This document shows positions 14,326 through 21,658 of a DNA stretch of 21,658 bases, one piece after another. This stretch comes from UBA9732 sp963606545 (GTDB taxonomy: Bacteria > Spirochaetota > Spirochaetia > Sphaerochaetales > Sphaerochaetaceae), in contig CAVCYP010000030.1 of NCBI GenBank assembly GCA_963606545.1, positions 1 to 21,658 on the forward strand. The letters are read 5' to 3'. Below the pieces are notes generated by a model. It ran no database searches, was not told the DNA's origin, and saw only the letters and a list, made by a program, of their open reading frames with translations. Each line of letters opens with the position of its first letter. The stretch's first letter is position 1. Made by a program: the position numbers and the translations under genes.

Positions 14326-16383
14326 TTAGAATGCAGGAACGGTTCCTGTATTCATGGAACGTAAGAACGCCTCATTGTTCTTTGTTTTACGCATTTTGTC
14401 AATCAGGAACTCTGTCATTTCAAGATCTTCAAGTCCATTTATTGCGTTTCTCAGTATCCAAATACGAGCAGCCTCATCCTTATCCAGAAGAAGGTCTTCA
14501 CGTCTAGTTCCACTCTTCTTGATATTGATAGCAGGATAGAGTCTTCTGTCTGCCATTCTTCTGTCTAGAACAATTTCACTGTTACCAGTGCCTTTGAACT
14601 CTTCAAAGATAACTTCATCCATTCTAGAGCCGGTCTCAATGAGAGCAGAAGCAATGATGGTCAAAGAACCACCGTTTTCAATGTTTCTTGCAGCACCAAA
14701 GAATCTCTTTGGCTTGTGAAGGGCATTAGAATCAACACCACCAGAAAGAATCTTTCCACTGGCAGGAACGGTTTGGTTGTAAGCTCTTGCAAGTCTTGTA
14801 ATGGAATCAAGAAGAATAACAACATCTTTTTTATGCTCAACAAGACGTTTTGCCTTTTCAATTACCATCTCAGCAACGGTAACGTGGCGGGTTGCCTGTT
14901 CATCAAAGGTAGAAGCAATGACTTCACCTTTGACGTTTCTTCTCATATCAGTAACCTCTTCAGGTCTTTCATCAACCAAAAGCACCATGAGTTTAATCTC
15001 TGGATGGTTGGTAGTAATTGCATTTGCAATTTGCTGAAGCAGGATAGTTTTACCGGTTCTAGGTGGAGCTGTGATAAGAGCTCTCTGACCTTTTCCAATA
15101 GGACAGAAAAGGTTGATGATTCTCATTGAAACATCATTGTCTGTGCGCTCCGTTTCAAGATTAATTCTCTGGTCTGGGTAAAGTGGAACAAGACTGTCAA
15201 AGCTAACTCTTGTTTTTGCCACAATTGGCGGTTCATCGTTAACCGTGGCAATTCTACTTAAGGCAAAGAATCTTTCATTTTCCTTTGGATTTCTGATAAG
15301 GCCTTCAATTGTATCTCCAGTCTTTAGGTTCAAGAATTTAATGATGCTTGGAGAAACATATACGTCCTCAGGACCTGGGAGGTAGCTGTTTGCAGGTGAT
15401 CTGAGAAAGCCGTAGCCTTCTGTAAGGATTTCTAGAGTTCCAGAGGCATAAATGACCCCTTCTTTCTGACTGAAAGTCCTAATAATCTCAACAATTAGCT
15501 CTTGCTTTTTATATTCTGCGTAATCCTCAATTGAAGTCTCAGCCATTTGAGAAAGCATCTCTTTGAGCTCATTCATGGACTTCTGAGTAATATCTCCAAC
15601 AATCATTCGCTTTGGAAGGTGTTCTTGATATTCAGCTTCTGGAATGCTGATTTCTTCCATTGTTAATGGTTTCTTTTGGTTATTGTTGCGCTGCTTTTGA
15701 TTCTGATTCTGATTTTGATCAAAATTGCGCTTATCTTTTCCATTATTCTTCTGGTTTTTCTGATTTTGATTATTTTGATTATTATTCTGATTATTCTTCT
15801 GGAACTTCTGGCGCTGCTCTGGATGCTCACCTTCAGCTGGAGCTGAAGCTTGAGTAGATGCTGGCTCTGAAGCCTGTTCTGAAGTCTGGTCTGCTACGGC
15901 TTCTGCAGTTGCCTCAGCTATAGCAGGTTCCATGACAACAGATTCTTTGGCAACATCTTTGGCAACAGGTTCAGCTATAACTGTAGCCTCAGCAACTGAC
16001 TGTTCAACTGGCTGTTCAGCTGGCTGTGCAACCTGTTCAATAGTAGTTTCCACTGGAGTTACAGGCTCTGTAACTAAATCCAAAGTTGGTTGCTGTTCAA
16101 CAGCTTTTTCTGCCTTTTGATTCTTTGGTTTTCTCCCTCTTTTTTTCTTTGGGGCATCTTCCTGGACTTTTTCTTTGACAATTTCTTTATTTTCAGCCTT
16201 AGAAGCTTCTGGCTCTTTTGCAACCGCGAACTCTTTAACAATTTTTTTGATTTCTTCTTTTGCTTCTTCTTTTACTACAACTTTTGGCTCAGCTTTAATG
16301 ATAGGTTTTCTTTTAAGAACCACTTTACGAACTGCACGAACAGCCTTTTCTGGCTCTCTTACTTCTTTTTTCTCTTCATCCAT
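14326..16383 (-). CDS. rho: Transcription termination factor Rho with long low-complexity N-terminus
   Basis: The 685-residue protein is far longer than the ~420 residues of E. coli Rho. The core is canonical: Rho_N helix bundle about 268-305, RNA-binding cold-shock-like domain about 310-380, and RecA-type ATPase about 385-680. The ATPase has Walker A APPRTGKT (439-446), Walker B VVILLDS (521-527) and the SITRLARAYN R/Q-loop region. Residues 1-260 are low complexity: a K/E-rich part, an AT-hook-like KKKRGRKPK (79-87), a long A/E/P/V/T/Q stretch (about 95-185), and an N/Q-rich tract (about 195-237). It is a hexameric RNA translocase that ends transcription. The ATG has GGAG about 10 nt upstream. 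A GTTTGG/CCAAAC dyad (16407-16427) lies in the 97-nt leader after cinA. Confidence 0.96.
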   Translation of the reverse strand: MDEEKKEVREPEKAVRAVRKVVLKRKPIIKAEPKVVVKEEAKEEIKKIVKEFAVAKEPEASKAENKEIVKEKVQEDAPKKKRGRKPKNQKAEKAVEQQPTLDLVTEPVTPVETTIEQVAQPAEQPVEQSVAEATVIAEPVAKDVAKESVVMEPAIAEATAEAVADQTSEQASEPASTQASAPAEGEHPEQRQKFQKNNQNNNQNNQNQKNQKNNGKDKRNFDQNQNQNQKQRNNNQKKPLTMEEISIPEAEYQEHLPKRMIVGDITQKSMNELKEMLSQMAETSIEDYAEYKKQELIVEIIRTFSQKEGVIYASGTLEILTEGYGFLRSPANSYLPGPEDVYVSPSIIKFLNLKTGDTIEGLIRNPKENERFFALSRIATVNDEPPIVAKTRVSFDSLVPLYPDQRINLETERTDNDVSMRIINLFCPIGKGQRALITAPPRTGKTILLQQIANAITTNHPEIKLMVLLVDERPEEVTDMRRNVKGEVIASTFDEQATRHVTVAEMVIEKAKRLVEHKKDVVILLDSITRLARAYNQTVPASGKILSGGVDSNALHKPKRFFGAARNIENGGSLTIIASALIETGSRMDEVIFEEFKGTGNSEIVLDRRMADRRLYPAINIKKSGTRREDLLLDKDEAARIWILRNAINGLEDLEMTEFLIDKMRKTKNNEAFLRSMNTGTVPAF

Positions 16384-16480
16384 TAACTAGATTCTCCAAT
16401 GAATTAGTTTGGCACACAAAACCAAACAAGAATTAGATTTAATAAACAAAATATGTGGGAATTTGTCGTTGATTTACAAA

Positions 16481-17779
16481 TTAAATATACACCCATGATT
16501 TAGCCATGTCAACAACTGAACCACCTTTGACATATTCAAGGGCTAAAATCATAGCAGCAACGCAAAAACGTCGTCTTGCGGCGTCTCTGGAATTAGGACT
16601 CAAATTAACTCTAGCAACTTCTGTTGCCCTGAAATTGGAAGAAAAACCAACGTAGGCAGTGCCCACCGGTTTGCCCTCTTCTGCCCCTCCAGGGCCAGCT
16701 ATACCAGTAATAGAAACAGCTAAAGAGGTATTAGAAAGCTTTCTCATGCCGTCAGCCATTTGAGAAGCACACTGTTCAGTAACTGGGCCAAGGGCAGGAT
16801 CAGCCAAAAGCTGGGAGGAAACCCCCAGCATTGCAGTTTTAGCCTCACAGGCGTAGGTGCAGGCGCTACCCCAGAACCATTTGGAACTACCAGCGCGGTC
16901 TGTTAGCATTTTTGCTATTAAACCACTAGTGCAGCTTTCCGCTGTGCTAATAGTTAAATTATTCGTGTCTAGATAAGAAGTTAGACTGTCTACAGCTTCA
17001 AGCTCTCCAGGAACCATAAGACCACGCCCAAGAGCCTTTGAAAGACGCTCCTCAAACTGATGACGTTTTTCCTCACTTGAACCACTGACGTAAAGACTAA
17101 TCTTGAATTGTTGAAAGCGGGTGCCCCACTGAACCCCTTCAACGGCGCACTTTTCACAAACGTCTTCAAGTTTAGCTTCAGGTACAAGGTAGACAGAAAA
17201 TTCATCCCGCTGGAGGTTTTCGTGACCTGCAAGTTGTGCTAAGAAAGGCTTAACCTGATTAAAAAACATGTACTGCATCTCAACCGGAGGGCCGGGCATG
17301 GCAACTAGCAGAATTTCCCTGCTAGAAGCTTTAGGGTCAGCTAAAGCCTTCACAGGACGGAAAAAGCCCTTAAAACCCGGAGCCGTTCCCTTTGGATTTG
17401 GAATCTCGTCAAAACCTTTTGGGATATAGGCTTGCCTTTCATTGGCTCCCCAAATTCGCTCGCCAAGACGGCCATAAACTTCTTCCCAGGCCACAGGATT
17501 TTTCTCAAGAGGCACCTGGGCAACATTAGCAATAATTTGACGAGTCAGGTCATCACTAGTTGGTCCAAGTCCTCCGGTAACTAAAATTACATCGCTGTCT
17601 TTGACAGCTTCCTCAAGTCCCGCCTCTATTGTTCCATCATCTGGAACAATGACAGCCCTCTTCACGCTATAACCCAAGTGAGTCAGTTCACTGGATAAAA
17701 GAGGAATGTGTTTATCTTGGATAATTCCACAGGTAAGTTCAGTACCTATAACAAAAAGCGAGACATTTGAAAATTTCAT
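16481..17779 (-). CDS. cinA: CinA-like competence/damage protein, NMN deamidase domain
   Basis: The product is 432 residues from ATG 17779. The N-terminal MoCF-biosynthesis-like domain (about 1-170) shows IGTELTCG, VTGGLGPTSDD (67-77) and AMPGPPVE (160-167). The CinA C-terminal domain (about 265-420) shows TAESCTSGL (279-287) and ITGIAGPGG (357-365). The family has ADP-ribose pyrophosphatase and nicotinamide-nucleotide amidohydrolase activities and acts in pyridine nucleotide recycling; the competence link is historical. The MoCF fold does not imply molybdopterin synthesis. The ATG comes one base after the lnt stop, and its ribosome site (AAGG) is inside lnt, so translation is probably coupled. 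Confidence 0.92.
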   Translation of the reverse strand: MKFSNVSLFVIGTELTCGIIQDKHIPLLSSELTHLGYSVKRAVIVPDDGTIEAGLEEAVKDSDVILVTGGLGPTSDDLTRQIIANVAQVPLEKNPVAWEEVYGRLGERIWGANERQAYIPKGFDEIPNPKGTAPGFKGFFRPVKALADPKASSREILLVAMPGPPVEMQYMFFNQVKPFLAQLAGHENLQRDEFSVYLVPEAKLEDVCEKCAVEGVQWGTRFQQFKISLYVSGSSEEKRHQFEERLSKALGRGLMVPGELEAVDSLTSYLDTNNLTISTAESCTSGLIAKMLTDRAGSSKWFWGSACTYACEAKTAMLGVSSQLLADPALGPVTEQCASQMADGMRKLSNTSLAVSITGIAGPGGAEEGKPVGTAYVGFSSNFRATEVARVNLSPNSRDAARRRFCVAAMILALEYVKGGSVVDMAKSWVYI

Positions 17780-17780
17780 T

Positions 17781-19550
17781 TTACTTAACCTTATTGCGCT
17801 TCTTTGCCACAATCTCAACTGTCATAACAATAGCCCCAAAGGCAAGAATTGCGTAAGAAATGTAGGTACAAAGCTGAGCAGAGAGGTCCACCGTCTGTGT
17901 ATAGAGCGTTGTACCGTAAGACTCTGAGCTGTAAACAGGAACCTCCCAAATCTTCCAACCCATCTTAAACGGCTCCATCTCTCCCTGGATGGTTCCATCT
18001 GGAGTGATGAGACAGGTAATTCCACTGTTGGTACCTCTGATGGTGGTACGTCTGTTTTCAACAGATCTAAAGACAGCCATTGCCATATGCTGTCTTTCTG
18101 CAGAAACAGCACCGGACCAGGAGTCGTTAGTCATGTTGACAATCAGGTCAGCACCAGAGGAAACAAAGTTAGCACAGATATCGCCATAGACATCCTCAAA
18201 ACAAATTGGAGTTGAGAATTTGATGCCGTTTGAAGTCTCAAAGACAACGGATTCTGTTCCCTTCTCCCACCAGTGGTAATCATTGGCCTTAAGAAGGTTA
18301 TACAGCCATGGAAGCTGTTTTTCGTACGGGAAATGCTCCGTAAAGGGCACCAGATGCTGCTTTCTGTAGGTCTGCTTTATCTCACCATCGTCAAAGAGAA
18401 TAACAGTGTTGTAATCTGTCTTATTCCAGTTGCCTTCTTCATCGTAAGGAGGCTGGGATTCATCCTTGATAACGCCAGAAGGGTTACCCGTGAGAAGAGG
18501 AATTCCTAATTGAGTTCCAAACTCAACAAACTCGTCCACAAGCTCTTGAATCTGCCTTAGATAATCGAACGTGGAACCTTCATCGTCCCCTTCATACGGA
18601 TAGTTGGTGTACCAGTCAACGGACGGAACAAAAGCAGTCTCTGACCAAATTATAAGGTCTGGATTCTCAAGGGCTGCTTCCTGACTCATTCTCTTGAGGT
18701 TCAGGAAGTTCTTTTTGTAAGTGGCGTAGCCACCCTTCCAAGAATCGGCATTGTGCTGGACTGTGGCTACCTTGAAGGTGTTGTCTTCTTCCGCGTTTTG
18801 CCAGAAGTTTAGCGTGATGATGCCATAGACAATTTGGGCTATCAAGAGGATAAGATACAGGATTACAAGGATTTTGTTGGCTTTAAGGTGCTGCAAAAGG
18901 CCCTCAGAGGTTTGCGTTTTGGTTTTGCTGTAATAGTCGCAAACCCAGGCGCCTAGGAAGGCTTGAGGGAGGACCAGCATGAAGTTAAGGCCCCAGATAC
19001 CAAAGAGATCGGCTATCTGGATTAATACTTTGTATCTGTATAGCGCATAAGCAATTGTGCCGTACGGATAGCCTGCAAACCAGCCTTGAGAGAGGTAGGA
19101 ATAGGCCACCCAGATTAGGGCTTGAAAAAGCGGAATTAGCTTGGAAAGTTTGCCTTGAAGGATTTTTGAAAACCAGCTGTCTGCCGCTTTTAGTGCAGTG
19201 AAAAGTAGGACCATCTCCACGGCTTTGATGATGGTTACAATCAAGATGGCGTAGGGGTGGAAGGTGGTTAGCCAGTAATTGAAGATGGCGTAATAGGTAA
19301 AGCCAAACAAAAAACCATACAGCGAGGCAACCTTCCAAGAGCTGTTTCTTAGTACTGCAAAAACGGGAATCAAGGCAATGAAAGCCAAAAATCCAAAGCC
19401 ATTGTCAGAAATGAAGCTTGGATGAGCCATGGCCAAAAGGAATGCAGCGACTAATAATAAAACAACCTCAGAGCATACTGTTCCGAGGTTGCGTCTGTGT
19501 AAAACTTTCATCTTAGTAAACTTAGTAAACTCAGTCAAAAGCTTAGCCAA
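17781..19550 (-). CDS. lnt: Apolipoprotein N-acyltransferase
   Basis: Up to 589 residues. The N-terminal half holds several membrane segments, and a periplasmic nitrilase-like domain follows from about 255 to 530. The catalytic triad is visible: E304 in IWSETAF, K397 in YRKQHLVPF and C450 in TPICFEDVYGD. A final membrane segment lies near 560-580, before a basic tail. It adds the third acyl chain to lipoproteins in the inner membrane. The start is uncertain. TTG 19550 has AGGAG (within the hup stop region) about 9-10 nt upstream; ATG 19511 (MKVLHRRN) has no good site. The codons between contain a TTTACTAAG tandem duplication. The 4-nt gap to hup suggests cotranscription. Confidence 0.93.
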   Translation of the reverse strand: MAKLLTEFTKFTKMKVLHRRNLGTVCSEVVLLLVAAFLLAMAHPSFISDNGFGFLAFIALIPVFAVLRNSSWKVASLYGFLFGFTYYAIFNYWLTTFHPYAILIVTIIKAVEMVLLFTALKAADSWFSKILQGKLSKLIPLFQALIWVAYSYLSQGWFAGYPYGTIAYALYRYKVLIQIADLFGIWGLNFMLVLPQAFLGAWVCDYYSKTKTQTSEGLLQHLKANKILVILYLILLIAQIVYGIITLNFWQNAEEDNTFKVATVQHNADSWKGGYATYKKNFLNLKRMSQEAALENPDLIIWSETAFVPSVDWYTNYPYEGDDEGSTFDYLRQIQELVDEFVEFGTQLGIPLLTGNPSGVIKDESQPPYDEEGNWNKTDYNTVILFDDGEIKQTYRKQHLVPFTEHFPYEKQLPWLYNLLKANDYHWWEKGTESVVFETSNGIKFSTPICFEDVYGDICANFVSSGADLIVNMTNDSWSGAVSAERQHMAMAVFRSVENRRTTIRGTNSGITCLITPDGTIQGEMEPFKMGWKIWEVPVYSSESYGTTLYTQTVDLSAQLCTYISYAILAFGAIVMTVEIVAKKRNKVK

Positions 19551-19554
19551 AAAC

Positions 19555-19863
19555 TTAGTTCTCCTGGCGGAGATCCCATACGAGATCCTTAAGTTCCTTA
19601 CCTGGGCGGAATACTGCTACACCGTGTGTGTCAACAGCAACAAGGTCTCCAGTCTTTGGATTTCTTGCCTTCTCTCTACCCTTGCGAGTTCTTACTTCAA
19701 AAGTTCCAAATCCTCTAAGTTCAATGATCATCTCTTCTTTAAGGCCTTCCTTGACTTCTTCAAAGAAAGCATCAACGATCTCATGAATGTCGTTTCTGTT
19801 AACGCCCAACTGATCGTGAAGGTGCTCAATAATCAAGGCTTTTGTCAATTTTGTCTTTGCCAT
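19555..19863 (-). CDS. hup: HU-family nucleoid DNA-binding protein
   Basis: The 102-residue protein is a HU/IHF dimer subunit. It shows the MAKTKLTKALIIEHLHDQLG helical start and the ELRGFGTFEVRTRKGREKAR beta segment. The DNA-intercalating arm tip is RNPKTGD (about 67-73), and the FRPGKELKDLV end closes it. It is slightly longer than typical HU (90 residues), with a WDLRQEN tail. It bends DNA and organises the nucleoid. The ATG has GGAGGAATATT upstream, 21 nt after the rpsT stop. Confidence 0.95.
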   Translation of the reverse strand: MAKTKLTKALIIEHLHDQLGVNRNDIHEIVDAFFEEVKEGLKEEMIIELRGFGTFEVRTRKGREKARNPKTGDLVAVDTHGVAVFRPGKELKDLVWDLRQEN

Positions 19864-19884
19864 AATATTCCTCCATCAAAGGCC

Positions 19885-20142
19885 TTAGGCCATCTTATTG
19901 AATTTATTATTCATTCTAGACTTCTTTCTATCAGCTGTGTTGTGGTGGATAATACCCTTATTAGCAGCACCATCAAGGAGCTTGAAGCTGAGCTTCATAG
20001 CTTCTTCAGCAGCAGCCTTATCATTTGCCAAAACAGCGGCATCAAACTTCTTTATAGCTGTGCGGAATGTGCTCTTGGTCTCACGATTTCTGAGTCTTCT
20101 CACCTTACTCTGACGATCTTTCTTTTCTGCAGAACGATTCAC
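19885..20142 (-). CDS. rpsT: Ribosomal protein S20
   Basis: The product is 85 residues from GTG 20142, chosen because GGAGG lies 5 nt upstream; a TTG four codons earlier would overlap that ribosome site. The protein is highly basic and helical: NRSAEKKDRQSKVRRLRNRE, then TAIKKFDAAV and DGAANKGIIHHNTADRKKSR, the S20 signature. It binds 16S rRNA early in 30S assembly. It is the first gene of the rpsT-hup-lnt-cinA-rho-rpmE run. Its leader is about 94 nt. Confidence 0.95.
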   Translation of the reverse strand: MNRSAEKKDRQSKVRRLRNRETKSTFRTAIKKFDAAVLANDKAAAEEAMKLSFKLLDGAANKGIIHHNTADRKKSRMNNKFNKMA

Positions 20143-20197
20143 GTTTACCTCCAAATATCTTTAACAAGATAAATACTTTATATTTATTAGGACCTTT

Positions 20198-20228
20198 CTT
20201 TAAGCTTTCTTTTACTAAGCTCTCAAAG
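20198..20228 (-). promoter_or_regulatory. Possible hairpin in the rpsT leader
   Basis: CTTTGAG / CTTAAAG (minus strand) can pair over 7 bp with one G-U pair and a 17-nt loop. It is just downstream of the predicted transcription start. S20 is autoregulated in E. coli, so a control role is conceivable, but the pairing is weak. Confidence 0.25.
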
Positions 20229-20242
20229 AACGGCGATTACAA

Positions 20243-20271
20243 AACATATCACAGACAATAAAACTGGTCAA
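20243..20271 (-). promoter_or_regulatory. Promoter of the rpsT-hup-lnt-cinA-rho run
   Basis: -35 TTGACC (20266-20271), 17-nt spacer, -10 TATGTT (20243-20248) with TGA just before it as an extended -10. It lies between the ricT stop (20299) and rpsT. Confidence 0.6.
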
Positions 20272-20298
20272 TACAACACTTTATGTGAATTACAAAAA

Positions 20299-21468
20299 TC
20301 AGTTAGATAACAGTTCTTCCTGATATGTCCTATCCACTTCCCAATGTCCTGTGTCCGTATCAAAGTAGACCTCTTCCCTTGGGACCGTGTAAGAACGCCC
20401 CTCACTTCCCGTAAGCGTCATCTTATGAGAAAGGATGTTCACCTCTTGAATCCTGAAAATCTCACCCCCCAGCTTAATCCGGGATCCCTCAGGTGGGTAC
20501 GCCTGCTTTTCCTCACAATAGAAATCGTACTCGTAGCTCAAACAGCAAAGCAGCCTCCCGCACGGCCCCGATATCTTCATAGAGTTCAGCGACAGATTCT
20601 GCTCCTTTGCCATCTTAATGGTAACTGGATTAAGCTTATCAGACACGCAATGGCAGCAGAAATCTCTTCCGCACACGGCAAGCCCGCCCAGCACTCTAGA
20701 CTCATCTCTGACGCCAATTTGCCTAAGCTCAATGCGCATTCTAAACACGGAAACCAGCTCTTTAACCAGCTCTCTGAAGTCCACTCGCTCGTCTGCAGTA
20801 AAGAAGAATAGCACCTTTGGCTCACAAAGCAAAAAGTGCGCCGTAACCAGCTTCATGTTCAAACCTAGCTTCTCTATCTTCTCTCTACATATACAGATAG
20901 CATCCGTCTCTGCCTGCAAATTTTCCTCGTACTTATTTACTTCCTCTGCCGTGGCAACATGGTCAATCCACGTCACATCCCCGTCAACTTCCACCAACTC
21001 CGGGTCTCTGTAAGCCTTATCCCAAAGCCCCTTCTCTTCCTTGGCCTCTTTGTCCGCCCAAGCCTTCTCTTCCTGCCGACTGCCCTCCACAGAGAACGTT
21101 CCATCCACGAACTCGAACTTAGGCAACGGCCCCAACGTCAAACGCTGACCGTCCGCCTCAAAGACCACCTCCTGGCCCTGCGCCTCGCCAGACGCCGCCA
21201 AATCCTCATCCTCCACGGGCGCCTTGAAGGGCTCAAAATGGCACGCCCCCACGCACTTACTGCATCCCGGCGTATACTCCATCCCGATACTCGATGCACT
21301 TCCAATCACAACTCCCAAGTCTAGCCCGTACCTAGTTGGCGCAATCACCTTTGTGCCTGGTTTAATCACACTATTGCTTGCGCAAACGGCAACATCATTG
21401 CTACTTGGTGTCTTTACTAAATATGTATAGGCCTTTTGGACCTGTTCCTTCTGATTTTCGTCTTTCAT
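20299..21468 (-). CDS. ricT: PSP1/RicT-family protein with extra cysteine motif
   Basis: The product is 389 residues from ATG 21468, which has AAGGA 7 nt upstream; the frame runs 31 codons further but outside the conserved protein. The core (about 185-355) matches RicT/PSP1: KLGLNMKLVTAHFL, FFFTADERVDFRELVKELV (221-239), RIELRQIGVRDE, GGLAVCGRDFCC (261-272), KMAKEQNLSLN and a GPCGRLLCC motif. In Bacillus, RicT works with RicA/RicF on RNase Y, and those cysteines bind Fe-S clusters. Unlike Bacillus RicT (about 275 residues), this one has C69-x2-C72-x3-C76 in the N-terminal part and an acidic insertion of about 90 residues (about 82-175). GC content rises noticeably in the insertion. It precedes rpsT, which has its own promoter. 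Confidence 0.88.
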   Translation of the reverse strand: MKDENQKEQVQKAYTYLVKTPSSNDVAVCASNSVIKPGTKVIAPTRYGLDLGVVIGSASSIGMEYTPGCSKCVGACHFEPFKAPVEDEDLAASGEAQGQEVVFEADGQRLTLGPLPKFEFVDGTFSVEGSRQEEKAWADKEAKEEKGLWDKAYRDPELVEVDGDVTWIDHVATAEEVNKYEENLQAETDAICICREKIEKLGLNMKLVTAHFLLCEPKVLFFFTADERVDFRELVKELVSVFRMRIELRQIGVRDESRVLGGLAVCGRDFCCHCVSDKLNPVTIKMAKEQNLSLNSMKISGPCGRLLCCLSYEYDFYCEEKQAYPPEGSRIKLGGEIFRIQEVNILSHKMTLTGSEGRSYTVPREEVYFDTDTGHWEVDRTYQEELLSN

Positions 21469-21484
21469 TCTTATTCCTTGCTGA

Positions 21485-21525
21485 AATATTACTGTAATAT
21501 TACAAATGAATGGAGCGAAAAACAA
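21485..21525 (-). promoter_or_regulatory. ricT promoter with palindrome over the -10
   Basis: -35 TTGTTT (21520-21525), 17-nt spacer, -10 TAATAT (21497-21502). The -10 is inside a perfect 12-bp palindrome TGTAATATTACA (21493-21504). An overlapping 7-bp inverted repeat AATATTA-CTG-TAATATT spans 21485-21501. The arrangement suggests repression, but the region is AT-rich. Confidence 0.45.
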
Positions 21526-21536
21526 GCACTGACTAC

Positions 21537-21564
21537 TAGACACAATTTTCTTTTCGTGCATAAT
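21537..21564 (+). promoter_or_regulatory. tRNA-Val promoter
   Basis: -35 TAGACA (21537-21542), 16-nt spacer, -10 CATAAT (21559-21564), 19 nt before the mature tRNA 5' end. It is back to back with the ricT promoter. Confidence 0.45.
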
Positions 21565-21583
21565 TGTTAGAGCAATGAGTAAT

Positions 21584-21655
21584 GCACGAGTAACTCAGCG
21601 GGAGAGTGCCACCTTGACGTGGTGGAGGTCATAGGTTCAAACCCTATCTCGTGTA
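21584..21655 (+). tRNA. tRNA-Val (GAC anticodon)
   Basis: A complete 72-nt cloverleaf. The acceptor is GCACGAG/CTCGTGT (G-U at the first pair) with discriminator A. The D stem is ACTC/GAGT with loop AGCGGGA. The anticodon stem is CCACC/GGTGG with loop TTGACGT, giving anticodon GAC, which reads valine GUC/GUU. A 5-nt variable region is followed by the T arm ATAGG-TTCAAAC-CCTAT. The next three bases are AAC, so CCA is not encoded and must be added enzymatically. Confidence 0.95.
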
Positions 21656-21658
21656 AAC

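Noticed and set aside
15660..15830. Repetitive TTGATT/TTCTGATT tract as a noncoding satellite
   Set aside because: It is in frame and encodes the Asn/Gln-rich part of Rho.
16090..16386. Phe-rich 98-codon plus-strand frame that looks like a membrane peptide
   Set aside because: It is the complement of the Lys/Glu-rich start of Rho; AAA/AAG/GAA codons read as TTT/CTT/TTC in antisense.
16407..16427. GTTTGG/CCAAAC dyad upstream of rho as a terminator
   Set aside because: Only 6-bp arms and no following T-run; at most a leader structure.
16481..17779. CinA MoCF domain as evidence of molybdenum/tungsten cofactor synthesis for the AFOR
   Set aside because: CinA proteins share the fold but act in pyridine nucleotide recycling; no cofactor synthesis gene is in the window.
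19429..20172. 247-codon plus-strand open frame opposite rpsT, hup and the lnt start
   Set aside because: Antisense to three conserved genes; low-complexity product with no family features.

Overview
The window reads as chromosomal DNA from an anaerobic, host- or rumen-associated spirochaete, most likely a Treponema. This placement comes from gene content and protein style: an aldehyde:ferredoxin oxidoreductase, a minimal NifS/NifU pair, a Rho with a very long low-complexity N-terminus, a nucleoside kinase fused to a TGS/ThrRS-like front end, a lipoprotein N-acyltransferase, and an S20-HU-Lnt-CinA-Rho-L31 gene order that I associate from memory with treponemes. It is not based on an alignment. 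Base composition is moderately AT-rich. Nearly all genes lie on the minus strand.

Left part (1-5345): a truncated gene for a secreted protein (minus) and a GPH-family sugar:cation symporter (plus) diverge from a compact region where both promoters can be read. An 18-bp palindrome sits at the expected transcription start of the symporter. The symporter converges on a minus-strand cluster of an alpha/beta hydrolase (monoacylglycerol-lipase type), a YihY/BrkB-like membrane protein and mannose-6-phosphate isomerase.

Middle (5345-13755): a YfcE-like phosphodiesterase (plus) overlaps tail-to-tail by 78 bp with an aldehyde ferredoxin oxidoreductase-family gene. That gene ends a long minus-strand run: galactokinase-like protein, nifS, nifU, PatB/MalY aminotransferase, nucleoside kinase, AFOR. 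Internal promoters are visible before nifS, patB and the kinase. The last two place their -10 boxes 6-7 nt from the ATG with no Shine-Dalgarno, as expected for leaderless messages. The galactokinase-like protein has lost the usual GHMP signature residues, and the AFOR lacks the fourth cluster cysteine at its usual place.

Right part (13756-21658): a 289-bp gap holds two copies of a 32-bp repeat 105 bp apart, one abutting a strong intrinsic terminator. Upstream lies the housekeeping run rpsT-hup-lnt-cinA-rho-rpmE, tightly packed, with a clear promoter before rpsT. A ricT-like gene with an added CxxCxxxC motif and an acidic insertion precedes it. A tRNA-Val(GAC) lies on the plus strand at the right edge. 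No phage, IS element or CRISPR was seen. The most unusual items are the degenerate galactokinase, the AFOR missing a cluster ligand, the N/Q-rich Rho extension, the two leaderless starts, the intergenic repeat and the extra cysteine motif in RicT.
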